Shown: piece after piece, positions 16,451 through 25,300 of the stretch | Numbering within the stretch: the stretch's first letter is position 1 | How the letters are laid out: the number at the start of each line of letters is the position of its first letter | Source: Bacteroidales bacterium UBA1182 | GTDB lineage: Bacteria; Bacteroidota; Bacteroidia; Bacteroidales; Bacteroidaceae | Direction: 5' to 3' | Length of the DNA: 27,760 nt | Assembly (NCBI GenBank): GCA_002310015.1 | Contig: DBYQ01000039.1 | Span: forward strand, 37,649 to 65,408 | Position numbers and translations under genes: made by a program | The notes under the pieces: generated by a model | Databases searched by the model: none | Told to the model about the DNA's origin: nothing | The model's input: the letters and a program-made list of their open reading frames with translations, nothing else

Positions 16451-16477
16451 GAACGACCCTACTGTGCTGCTGTGTCA
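16451..16477 (-). repeat. Truncated hairpin repeat, copy D, overlapping the symporter stop codon
   Basis: The minus strand carries TGACACAGCAG followed by CACAGTAGGGTCGTT. The second part is 15 nt identical to copy B, and the whole looks like the tandem A'+A arrangement with about 8 nt lost. The right arm is missing. The TAG stop (16459-16461) and the last residues HDTAAQ of the symporter are encoded by it. Confidence 0.65.
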
Positions 16478-17658
16478 TGGTTGGTCATTGCGCAGACGCA
16501 GGAGTCTGACCAGACATTCTCAGCAGTCTCTACCATATCAATGATGGTGTAGATGGGCAGTATTATTCCAAGAATGGCTACAGGAGCACCGATACCTGAC
16601 ATGAGTGAGAGGGTGAGGAAGAAACAGCCCATGGGAACGCCGGCATTGCCTATTGCCGATACCACTGAGATGAGAATCCAAAGCAGTATGGTTCCAAGCG
16701 TGAGCGGCGTTCCGCCATTCTGCATCACAAAGAGCGATGTCACCAGTATAAAGGCTGCGCAACCGTTCATGTTGATGGTGGTGCAGATGGGCAGTACAAA
16801 ACGTGACACCTCCTTGCGCACGCCAAGACGGTTCTCTGCCGATTCCATAGTGACCGGTAGCGTTGCGGCACTGCTCTTGGTAAAGAGAGCCATCAGGACG
16901 GCTGGCATCATACGCTCCAGAACATGTATGGGGTTTAGTCCGCGTGCCAGCAGGAACAGCGGCAGCACAATGAAGAACTGAATGAAATTGCCGCCAAGCA
17001 CCACCAGCACATATTTTCCGATGGAGTCAGCAATCACGCCGGCCGATATCTGGGCTGACAGCTGGGCCGAGAATGCCACGATACCCAACGGCAGAGTCCA
17101 GATAAGACCGCGGATAAGCAGGAACAGCAGGTCCTGCAAACCCAGCAGCCCCTTTACAATGACAGCTTTGTTTTCTGATTCGGGCAGCTTGGCCAGACCT
17201 ATGCCTATGGCAAAGGCCAGCAACAGTAAAGAAAGCACATTGCCTTCAAGAACAGGACGTAATATGTTGTTCGGTATAACGCTAAGGATGTGGTCGTAGT
17301 AGGATAATTGAGAATCAAGAGTTGTTATTCGGGAATTGTCGGCCAGACTGATATCTGCCACAGGAAGATTGCCCGGGGCGATGAGAACATATAACAGCGC
17401 TCCCACCGCAGCGGCTGCAAAGGTGGTGAGCAGTGTATAGGTCATTGTCTTGCCGAAAATCCTGCCTGAGCCTTTTGAACCGAACGTGGCAAAAGTGGTG
17501 ATTACAGCCAATACGATTGTAGGTACTGCCAGCAGTTGGAACAACCGTGTATAGATTGTTGCCACAAACTCCATCAGCTGATTCAGCGGATGAATGCCCA
17601 ACACTCCGAGAACAGCACCTATGACAAGTGCTCCAATCCAAATAACGACTTTTTTCAT
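16459..17658 (-). CDS. Dicarboxylate/amino acid:cation symporter (DAACS family)
   Basis: The 399-residue integral membrane protein has the GltP/GltT layout: about eight hydrophobic segments. The first re-entrant loop motif is FTKSSAATLP (near residue 262) and the unwound TM7 motif is TINMNGCAAF, where many relatives have NMDGT. A final helix contains ENVWSDSCVCAMTN. The family takes up dicarboxylates or small amino acids with Na+ or H+ across the inner membrane. The start codon directly abuts the stop of the OprC-like receptor gene (17659), so the two are translationally linked and probably serve the same uptake route. Its final residues and stop come from truncated repeat D, so the C-terminus may have been altered. 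Substrate is undetermined. Confidence 0.85.
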   Translation of the reverse strand: MKKVVIWIGALVIGAVLGVLGIHPLNQLMEFVATIYTRLFQLLAVPTIVLAVITTFATFGSKGSGRIFGKTMTYTLLTTFAAAAVGALLYVLIAPGNLPVADISLADNSRITTLDSQLSYYDHILSVIPNNILRPVLEGNVLSLLLLAFAIGIGLAKLPESENKAVIVKGLLGLQDLLFLLIRGLIWTLPLGIVAFSAQLSAQISAGVIADSIGKYVLVVLGGNFIQFFIVLPLFLLARGLNPIHVLERMMPAVLMALFTKSSAATLPVTMESAENRLGVRKEVSRFVLPICTTINMNGCAAFILVTSLFVMQNGGTPLTLGTILLWILISVVSAIGNAGVPMGCFFLTLSLMSGIGAPVAILGIILPIYTIIDMVETAENVWSDSCVCAMTNHDTAAQ

Positions 17659-19626
17659 TTACAGTTCTACAGTTAAGTTCAGAAAAATATTACGCCCCTT
17701 CTGCGGTATGTTGTTCCAGTCGGAATATGAAGAATACTTCTTGTCAAACAGGTTCTCGATACCGGCACGAATAGACAAAACTGACAATTGATATACCGCC
17801 GACAAATTTACGATATTCCAGGCCGATGTCTCCGTCTCCCCGTATTTTACCGCATAATTTTTCTGGCGGGCATTGCCGCGAACTTCAAGTTCTGACAGCA
17901 GGCGATGATAGTTGTACTGTAATCTGCTACGCCATGCTATGGGTGAGATCAGAGGCAGAGGGTCACCCTCATCATCACTTCCATGACTGTAACTAAACTT
18001 TCCGTTCCATGCCAGGTTCCCGGTAATCTGCCAATCAGCGGTAAGTGACACATTTGCAATTGTGGCATGATCCAGATTGCCATATACCTTCACTCCTTCG
18101 GCACCCACAGTCATGGCCGACAGACGCGGGTCGAGATGACCGATGATGTAATCCTTGAAAAAGAATACATTTGCATCAACTGAAATTGAGAATTCAGAAT
18201 TCTGAATGGAGAATTGGGAATTGAGCTCAAAGGCCGACTCATTGCTCAGGTGCGGATTACCCATGTAATCGTACTGGTCAAAGGTATTGTTCAGGTAATA
18301 GCCGTAGGCCTCGGTTACCGAGGGGGCACGGCTTCCCCAACCACTTCCAATTGAGAATTGAGAATTGAAAATTGAAAATTGATAGCTAGCGGCTATGCGG
18401 CCGGTGGTCTGATGGTAGGAGTCGGTCATGAGTGGAAAGAATACTTTCTGACCGCTATACCCCTCCTCATTGTTGAGACGCTGCTGCTGCCATGCCAACT
18501 TGCCTGACAGGCGCAGAGACTGCCTCTCATCAATACTCACGTTATCCGTCACAGCAAGGCCGGTATTGAGTGTACCGACATCGGGCCAGGTTACCATATA
18601 CATGGGTGCGGCACCGCCGGGATACATGGTCATGTCAGCGAACAGACGATTGTAGTACAGGTCATAATTCACTGCTATATCATGCTGATAAGATGATTCA
18701 TAATCACCGAATGAGGTGGTCAGCAGACTGTAAAGGCCTGTGGTCCGGCTGTCGCCGGGCATATCCATGTGAATCGCCACATCGGGACGTGTGGTATCGT
18801 CCATGATATGGATAATGTGATTGTAGTAGGCCTTGGTCTCCCAGCCGGCCTTGCTGAAACGGTGTTTGAATGAGAGGGAGGTAATGAATCCCTGCGCTTT
18901 TGAAACGTCCATGTTCAGCGCCGGGTAACCCACGTCTGTGGCACGGTCAAATATAACCGTGCTCTCCAGAACGTCGGTGTCTGTAAGGCGCACTCCTGCG
19001 TTGGCAAAGAGATTGACCTTACTGAATTGTGAATAGTTGAGCAGCTGTCCGCCGCCCTCCTGGTAGCAGTCGGCAGCACGAGAAAACACACCGGTGTTAA
19101 GGTAAGCCCTGCGGCCGCTGAATGCCGCATCGGCACCATAAACCTGCAGATGTCCGTTCCACTCGTGTCCTGCCGACAGATTTATCTGTCGTGGATTGGC
19201 TTCAAAACCAATCTTACGCAGTTTCAGGTCAAGACTGCCACCTATGTTCCCGGTAGCCTGCGGGTTGCCGTCCAAACCTGAGTTCAGACTGATGCTCTGC
19301 AGGTTACCGCTTTCCACGTAAGAGGTGACAGGGTCCATCTTGTCGGTGCAGGCGTAGAATATCTTCATGCCGTCAATGGTAGTAGAGAGCCTCTCCGTCT
19401 GCATGTTGTTGACAACGGGTTCCCATGCGTATGATCCGCGACGGACCATATTGACATTACGCAGTTCACCCAGATGTTCATCAATGCTGGCAACCTGCCC
19501 TTTGACAGAGCGCTGCTTAGCTCTCCCTTCATAGGACACGATGAGCACTTCGTCAAGGTTCTGAACCTTGTCGGGTACCAACGAATCGGCTAACAGGACT
19601 GATGTCAAAAGGACAGTTTCCAGCAT
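17659..19626 (-). CDS. TonB-dependent receptor, OprC/NosA-like (candidate copper receptor)
   Basis: The 655-residue protein has a short N-terminal hydrophobic segment, a plug (about residues 22-140) and a barrel ending FLNLTVEL. In the plug, C93 and M97 form a C-x3-M site (YACTDKMDP). A barrel loop has HMDMPGD with H286, M287 and M289. OprC of Pseudomonas binds copper through a CxxxM pair in the plug and a His/Met pair about 180 residues later, and the spacing here (193) is similar. I infer copper or copper-complex uptake. Two stretches (SYQFSIFNSQFSIG and FELNSQFSIQNSEFSISV) are encoded by a dispersed AATT-rich repeat. The gene lies 27 nt after a Met/His-rich lipoprotein gene and abuts the symporter gene. 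Confidence 0.82.
   Translation of the reverse strand: MLETVLLTSVLLADSLVPDKVQNLDEVLIVSYEGRAKQRSVKGQVASIDEHLGELRNVNMVRRGSYAWEPVVNNMQTERLSTTIDGMKIFYACTDKMDPVTSYVESGNLQSISLNSGLDGNPQATGNIGGSLDLKLRKIGFEANPRQINLSAGHEWNGHLQVYGADAAFSGRRAYLNTGVFSRAADCYQEGGGQLLNYSQFSKVNLFANAGVRLTDTDVLESTVIFDRATDVGYPALNMDVSKAQGFITSLSFKHRFSKAGWETKAYYNHIIHIMDDTTRPDVAIHMDMPGDSRTTGLYSLLTTSFGDYESSYQHDIAVNYDLYYNRLFADMTMYPGGAAPMYMVTWPDVGTLNTGLAVTDNVSIDERQSLRLSGKLAWQQQRLNNEEGYSGQKVFFPLMTDSYHQTTGRIAASYQFSIFNSQFSIGSGWGSRAPSVTEAYGYYLNNTFDQYDYMGNPHLSNESAFELNSQFSIQNSEFSISVDANVFFFKDYIIGHLDPRLSAMTVGAEGVKVYGNLDHATIANVSLTADWQITGNLAWNGKFSYSHGSDDEGDPLPLISPIAWRSRLQYNYHRLLSELEVRGNARQKNYAVKYGETETSAWNIVNLSAVYQLSVLSIRAGIENLFDKKYSSYSDWNNIPQKGRNIFLNLTVEL
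18185..18225 (-). repeat. In-frame AATT-rich dispersed repeat, copy 1
   Basis: On the minus strand a run of CAATT/GAATT units spaced every 8-10 nt encodes LNSQFSIQNSEFSIS within the barrel of the OprC-like receptor. The unit is the same as in copy 2 (18348-18382) and in the intergenic copy (20641-20670). Confidence 0.65.
18348..18382 (-). repeat. In-frame AATT-rich dispersed repeat, copy 2
   Basis: The minus strand has tandem TCAATTT/TCAATTC units encoding YQFSIFNSQFSI in the barrel, next to a conserved GSRAPSVTEAYG segment. The reading frame is undisturbed. Confidence 0.7.
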
Positions 19627-19653
19627 CTTGAAAAAAACACAAAACTTGGTTAT

Positions 19654-20616
19654 TTAAATAGTTACATCCCAGTAGAGCGAGCTGAATCCGTCGCTCAGAT
19701 TATCGCCTCCTGCTACCACATTACCCTGTAAATCCCTTACGGTCAGGTGTATGCGCCACAGTCCGGTCATTGTTAGGTTCACAGTACCCTGATAGCTGCC
19801 GTCAGCCTGTTTGGTAAGCTCGGTGTTATCGGGTGATGTATGGTTACCCATATCGGGCATACGCGGGTCAATATCAACCTTGAATGACTCTGTTGCAAGA
19901 GTGTACGGAGTTGTTGCAGGGCTGCTTTTCTTGGAGATATAGGCCTTGATGGTGTTGGCTCCGGTCTTAAGGTCAAGGGGATTCACTACCGATATGTAGT
20001 AAGTGTCATTTCCCACTTTGAAAGACTTGACCCAATCCTGACCGGCTGGCAGGGGATCTACTGTAATGTCAGCCTCTTCTATGCCGCCTTTGGAACCAAG
20101 AACATCCAGATTATATCCAATTGTCCATGAACCGCTCTCGCCCGAACTCATTATGAATGATACCCAAGCGCGCTTGACTGCAGGATAAGAGTCACTGAAA
20201 CTCTCAGCCGGGCCCGATACAGGGGTACTGTGTTTCATACCCATCTTTACCATGAGCATGTGTGGCGTAAGGCCTGTTACCTCAAAGTTCTTTACATAGT
20301 TGCCGTTTTTCTTCTTGGTAGCTACAAAATATATTTCATTGTAACCGACATTGAACTTTCCGGTACGTGAGTAAGCAAACACATTGTATTTGCCGTCAAC
20401 TACCGTAGAGAGATCAGGGATTATATTCACAGTCTCCAGAAAACGGAACACCTGTAGAGCCTCCTCGGCCGAGCAGCAGTCTATATCTCCGTCAAATGTC
20501 ACTCCGGGTATGCTAATATCCTGGCTTCCCAGATCATCATTGGAGTTGCAGGAGTCTGCTGATGCTATCAGTAGCGCTCCCAACAGTATCGGGTATAATC
20601 TGTTAATTCTCTTCAT
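19654..20616 (-). CDS. Met/His-rich lipoprotein with two YtkA-like domains
   Basis: The 320-residue protein has a lipoprotein-type signal ending at C23 (LLIASADSC). Two similar Ig-like modules follow. Module 1 (about 75-172) contains H119, M120, M122, M125, M127 and H129 (HMLMVKMGMKHSTP). Module 2 (about 195-300) contains RMPDMGNHTSP with M253, M256 and H259, followed by GSYQGTVNLTMTGLWRI, the characteristic YtkA/FixH-like ending. Met/His clusters of this sort bind Cu(I)/Cu(II) in periplasmic copper proteins, so I infer a periplasmic or surface copper-handling partner of the OprC-like receptor encoded 27 nt downstream. A CC pair (residues 47-48) could be an extra ligand. It is separated from susD by 86 nt containing a hairpin. 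Confidence 0.72.
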   Translation of the reverse strand: MKRINRLYPILLGALLIASADSCNSNDDLGSQDISIPGVTFDGDIDCCSAEEALQVFRFLETVNIIPDLSTVVDGKYNVFAYSRTGKFNVGYNEIYFVATKKKNGNYVKNFEVTGLTPHMLMVKMGMKHSTPVSGPAESFSDSYPAVKRAWVSFIMSSGESGSWTIGYNLDVLGSKGGIEEADITVDPLPAGQDWVKSFKVGNDTYYISVVNPLDLKTGANTIKAYISKKSSPATTPYTLATESFKVDIDPRMPDMGNHTSPDNTELTKQADGSYQGTVNLTMTGLWRIHLTVRDLQGNVVAGGDNLSDGFSSLYWDVTI

Positions 20617-20640
20617 ATATCAGTAATGTTAAATATTTAA

Positions 20641-20670
20641 TGGACAATGGACAATTGTCAATTCTCAATT
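20641..20670. repeat. Intergenic copy of the AATT-rich dispersed repeat
   Basis: TGGACAATGGACAATTGTC followed by AATTCTCAATT carries the same CAATT units as the two in-frame copies in the receptor gene. It directly adjoins the GC-rich hairpin at 20672-20701. Confidence 0.6.
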
Positions 20671-20671
20671 T

Positions 20672-20701
20672 AAAACGTTGGGGGCAAGCCCCCATCGTTT
20701 T
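20672..20701. terminator. Strong stem-loop right after susD (terminator or attenuator)
   Basis: AAAACG pairs with CGTTTT, and TGGGGGC pairs with GCCCCCA, separated by one mismatch. The element can fold on both strands. It starts 1 nt past the susD stop (20703) and continues into TTTTAAATT on the minus strand. No new promoter is seen before the downstream lipoprotein gene, so it may cut expression of the distal genes rather than end it completely. Confidence 0.65.
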
Positions 20702-20702
20702 A

Positions 20703-22355
20703 TTAAAATCCCGGATTCTGAGCAATACCCAGGTCCTCACGAGACAGTCCCAGTGGAATAGGCTGACGGTAGTTGCGGCCCTTTACGTTGTTATACTTAG
20801 CCTTAAGATGGTTGTGAACCTTCTCAAAGTATTGGCGCTCAGCATCAGTGAACTCCTGCTTATCTTCCCAGTCATCGGCAAAGTGCTTGTAGTGGCTTAC
20901 CTTTTTTACAGAAGTGATAAGGTCTTTCCAACGCAGGTTGTTGTAGAGTGAGAACTGCTCGTATGTGAACTCATAGTCCCACTCACGCTTGATGACCTCC
21001 AGGTTGAGAGTGTTGGCGGTTACACTTGCAATTCCGGCACGAGTACGGAGCTGGTTGAAGGGAGCCACAGCCTCTGCTACACGACCAAGCTGAACAAGAG
21101 CCTCTGCCTTGATAAGAAGTACCTCTGCGTAACGGATCTCAATGCGGTCAACAGAGTTCTGCTTGATCTCCAGGTTCTCAGAGTTGTCATAGCTCTGGTC
21201 AACGCCCTTACCGTTAACGGGAGTATAAACAGGTGAGTAATACTTGTAGGTAAGTGAATCCTCAGGGTTGAATACCTCAGTCAGGTATGTCTTGGCCAGA
21301 CGTTTGTCGTTAGGCTGCTCAGCCTTCCAGTCATCATAGAGATCATCGTCGGCAACCTCTGTGTGGTTCTGAGAGTATCTCTTGCCGTTCTGTCCGTTCT
21401 GGAAGGGGAATGTCCATGAGCAGTGTGTCTGATGGTTACCCTGAGCATCTACCTTGTCTCCGTCATGAGCGATTGTGAACAGGTGTTCGTTCTGCCCCAG
21501 TTTGTTGCTCTCATAATCGCGACCGAACAGCTTTGAGAAGTCGGGGGCCAAAGCCAGAAGACCGCTGTTAATAACCTTGTCGGCATACTCTACAGCCTTC
21601 TCAAGATAAGCGGGAGTTGTAGTGAACTCGGGATCTGTCTGGGTACTTGCAATGGTTGCCACCTGATCATATGTAAGGGGGTTGTCACCAAGCACCAGGT
21701 AGGTACGGGCCAGCAGAGCCTGAGCTGCCTGTTTTGAGGGGATACGGGGATCGCCATTGTAGTTCAGAAGCAGACTCTCGGCATCGGTCAGGTCCTTGAT
21801 GATCTGAGCGAACACCTTGTCCAGACTCTGACGCTCGGTAGTGCTGCCACCATTCTCGGTAAATACAGGGATCTCACCCCACAGCTGAGCCAGCTTGAGG
21901 TTGGCCAGACCGCGCAGGAACTTGGCCTTACCTACAGCTGCGTTGTAACCTGCCTCCGATACCTTGCCAAGAGCCTTTGAGTTGTTGATTGTAATGATGG
22001 CATCATTGGCCTGGGCTACACCAAGCAGAAGATGGTTAAAGATCTTGATCTGATACCATGTGTCGGGACCCTGCTCAAAACGGCTGTTAAGCGGTCCCTC
22101 CTTGTCTTCAGTACCCTCAAAAGAGATGAGCTTGTTTGAGTTGAGCTCAATGATGAATGAGAATGATGAACTCAGCGGCTGCCAATGGGCGTAAATACCG
22201 TTTACAAGTGCAACTGCACTGGCATCGTCATCAACAACGTTGTTTTCATCGATAATAAGTTGTTCTACTACTTCGTCATTATTCTTATCGCATGACGAAA
22301 ATCCTGCTAAAATTGTTGCAGCAATGGCTGCGCTGAAAAGAAAACTTTTTTTCAT
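20703..22355 (-). CDS. SusD-family outer-membrane ligand-binding lipoprotein
   Basis: The 550-residue protein has a lipoprotein signal ending at C22 (AGFSSC). It shows the SusD/RagB pattern: GKAKFLRGLANLKLAQLWGEIPV (residues about 142-165) and AAQALLARTYLVLGD, TPR-like helices. Near the C-terminus are DRIEIRYAEVLLIKAEALVQLG and an EWDYEFTYEQFSLYNNLRW block with the closing RQPIPLG. SusD proteins form the lid on a SusC barrel and hand ligand to it. The partner SusC is encoded 37 nt upstream in the same operon. Ligand class cannot be read from the sequence. The lack of glycoside hydrolases nearby and the metal-type neighbours argue against a glycan locus. Confidence 0.93.
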   Translation of the reverse strand: MKKSFLFSAAIAATILAGFSSCDKNNDEVVEQLIIDENNVVDDDASAVALVNGIYAHWQPLSSSFSFIIELNSNKLISFEGTEDKEGPLNSRFEQGPDTWYQIKIFNHLLLGVAQANDAIITINNSKALGKVSEAGYNAAVGKAKFLRGLANLKLAQLWGEIPVFTENGGSTTERQSLDKVFAQIIKDLTDAESLLLNYNGDPRIPSKQAAQALLARTYLVLGDNPLTYDQVATIASTQTDPEFTTTPAYLEKAVEYADKVINSGLLALAPDFSKLFGRDYESNKLGQNEHLFTIAHDGDKVDAQGNHQTHCSWTFPFQNGQNGKRYSQNHTEVADDDLYDDWKAEQPNDKRLAKTYLTEVFNPEDSLTYKYYSPVYTPVNGKGVDQSYDNSENLEIKQNSVDRIEIRYAEVLLIKAEALVQLGRVAEAVAPFNQLRTRAGIASVTANTLNLEVIKREWDYEFTYEQFSLYNNLRWKDLITSVKKVSHYKHFADDWEDKQEFTDAERQYFEKVHNHLKAKYNNVKGRNYRQPIPLGLSREDLGIAQNPGF

Positions 22356-22392
22356 GATTCTTATTGTTTAAATGGTTAATGTTGTAAATGAT

Positions 22393-25300
22393 TTATAATG
22401 TCACGTTAATTCCAAAACTTATGGTTCGGGCCGATGGATAGGCACCACTGTCCGTTCCGCTGCTTACCTCCGGGTCATAACCCTTGTATGGAGTTATTGT
22501 AAAGAGGTTGGTTGCTGTTGCATAAACCCTGATGCCTTCTATCTTGAATTCGCTGCCAAATTCTATTGGCCTGAACCGGTATGCTAAAGTCAGGTTCTTG
22601 AACTTAAGGTATGATGCATCCTGAACATAGCGGTCATCAATGTAAGAGATGGTACGGGCGGTCGATGCCAGAGGCAGTGTGTTACCTCCATTCTGGGGAG
22701 TCCAGGAGTCCTTTATGGTTGAGAGCACGTTGTAGGAATCACCTGTCATCTCAAGCCTGCGTCCCAGAGCATTGTACAACTTATTACCGTAACTACCTGC
22801 AAATGAAAGGTTAAGGTCAATCCTACGATAACTGAACTGTGATGAGAATCCAAAAGTAAGATTGGGCTGGATACTTCCAAGAATGATGCGGTCACTTCCG
22901 TCTATGCGGTTGTCGTGGTTGATATCGGCATATTTAACATCGCCCGGTTTGGGAACGAGTCCGTTTACGGTAGGCAGCTTGCTCACATCCTCGTCTTTCT
23001 GGACGATTCCAAGGAACCTGAGTCCGTAGAATGAGCCAAGAGACTCTCCCTTACGCAATATCTGCTGGCTGTCAGATCCCTGAAGGACATCGTTGGTTGA
23101 CCCCATATCGGTAATCTCATTCCTGTTGAGTGATACGTTGGCGTTAAGGTTCCACTTGATGCGTCTGCGCTGTATGAGAGCAGCGGTAACTGAGAACTCA
23201 ACACCCTTGTTTACCACATTGCCCACATTCTGAAGCTGTGTGTTTACACCTGTGGCAAATCCTGTAGGAACCTTGAGCAGCAGGTCACTGGTCTTCTTGT
23301 AATATGCGTCAAACACCAGAGTTAGACGGTTGTTCCACAGCCCAAGGTCAAATCCTGCGTTGTAAGATGCGGTTGTCTCCCATTTGAGACTTGTGTTCTT
23401 GGTGTTAGACTTGGAGTAACTGCTGCTCCCTCCGTATGAACCTGTTGAAAATGTTGTGGAGAATGCATAGTCGGGTATCTCCTGATTACCCACCTGACCG
23501 CCGGATATACGGACCTTGAGGTAATCGATGCTGTGGATACCGCTTAAGAAATCCTCCTTGTCAACGTTCCATGAAAGGCCTACAGAGGGGAAGTAACCCC
23601 AACGGTGTCCTTTTGAGAATCGGCTTGAGTTATCGGCACGGAATGTGGCTGTCAAATTGTACCGATCCTTGAACGAGTAGTTTACACGTGCCAGTACGGA
23701 ATTGAGTTCTGACTCTGTGATTCCGGTCTGAGGGGTATATATGTTGGATCCGTCACCAAGATTGTAATGTTTGAGATTCTCATTGGTGAAGTGGTTTGTG
23801 CGTATTGAACTGTAGGTCGATGTGGATGTCTGGCGAGTGTAACCTACCAGAATATCAAAATAGTTGTTAAAGTCTATGTCACGTGTGTAGCTGGCGGTAT
23901 ATTCCTGCTGCCACACATCGGTCTGACGGTTACCTGTACCGCCAATACCCTGAGTGGCCAGACCCAGCGATGTGTATGCTCCCGAGAAATAGTTCTGGGT
24001 CAGGTGCTCGCTGTTAAGACCTACTGTAGCCTTGAACAGAATGCTTCCTACTCTGAGACTGGCCCATACATTGGTAAGAAGGTAGTTGTTGGTGTTTTCG
24101 GCTACGCTCTCCTTAAGGTCATAAACAGGATTGGCTGAGTGGTCTCCTATGGCAAAGTATGCATACTCATATGAGTTGCTGAAATTATAACTGCCGTCAG
24201 CGTTGTAGATATCTATGACAGGTGGCATGAGCAGGGCATATACAAAACTGTTGGTTATGCCGGCTGAGTATGGTGATGAGTTGAATACCTGCTCCTCGGT
24301 CGATGTAAGTCCGTTCTGACGTGAACGTCCCAGAGTGGTGTTGACACCTAGTTTGAGGTTCTTTAGAAGATCCCAGTCAACATTGGTATGGAAATTGTAG
24401 CGGTCAAATCCGCTGTTAAGCAGGATACCCTCCTGATCGGTGGCACTTACCGAGAACGAATAGCGGCTCTTATCTGTTGCGCCTGTCACACTTAGGTCAT
24501 GGTTCTGGCTTATTGCTGTCCGAATCAGCGCGCTCTGCCAGTCCGTACCTTTACCCAGAGCAGCAATCTGCTCATCGGTATAACCGCCGCGGTTTCCGTA
24601 GTAATCTTTCTGGAATCTGGCCCACTCCGATGCGTTCAACAGTTCAAGCTTACGGCTGATGTTGCTTACGCCTAAATCATACGTGTAACTGATATTGGCC
24701 TTGCCGGCACCAGCCTTACCCTGCTTGGTGGTTATCAGGATAACACCGTTGGCTCCACGTGAACCATAAATGGCAGTGGCCGATACATCCTTGAGCACCT
24801 CTATTGATTCTATGTCATTGGGATTTATGGTAGAAAGCGGGTTAAGTGAACTCTCTATGGCTCCCAGACCTGTACCGCTGTTGGCGGCATCCTTGTAGTA
24901 TATGAATCCGTCTATCACATAAAGCGGCTCGTTGCTGGCATTTACGGAGTTACCGCCACGAATTCGGATTTGGCTGTCGGCACCGGGCTGACCGCTTGAT
25001 GCTGTCACATTCAGACCTGCCACCTGTCCGCTCAAGGCTCCGTCCAGCGTAGGGGTCTTGGCCTGGCTTATGATATCAGACTTGATAGATGTCACGCTAC
25101 CTGTAATCTGAGTCTGTTTCTGGGTACCGTAGCCCACTATGACCACCTCGCTCAGTGTATTGACCTCCTCGGTAAGCTGAATCTCAATGGGCTCAGAGTC
25201 ATCATATACGTCAATCTCCTGTGAACGGTAGCCTATGTAGTCAACGGTAAGGGTGAGAGGCAGCTTCTCCTTGGTTTCAAAACGGAAGTTTCCCTCTATG

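Noticed and set aside
20672..20701. An insertion-sequence end
   Set aside because: No transposase or paired terminal repeat is found around it; a terminator-like stem explains it better.
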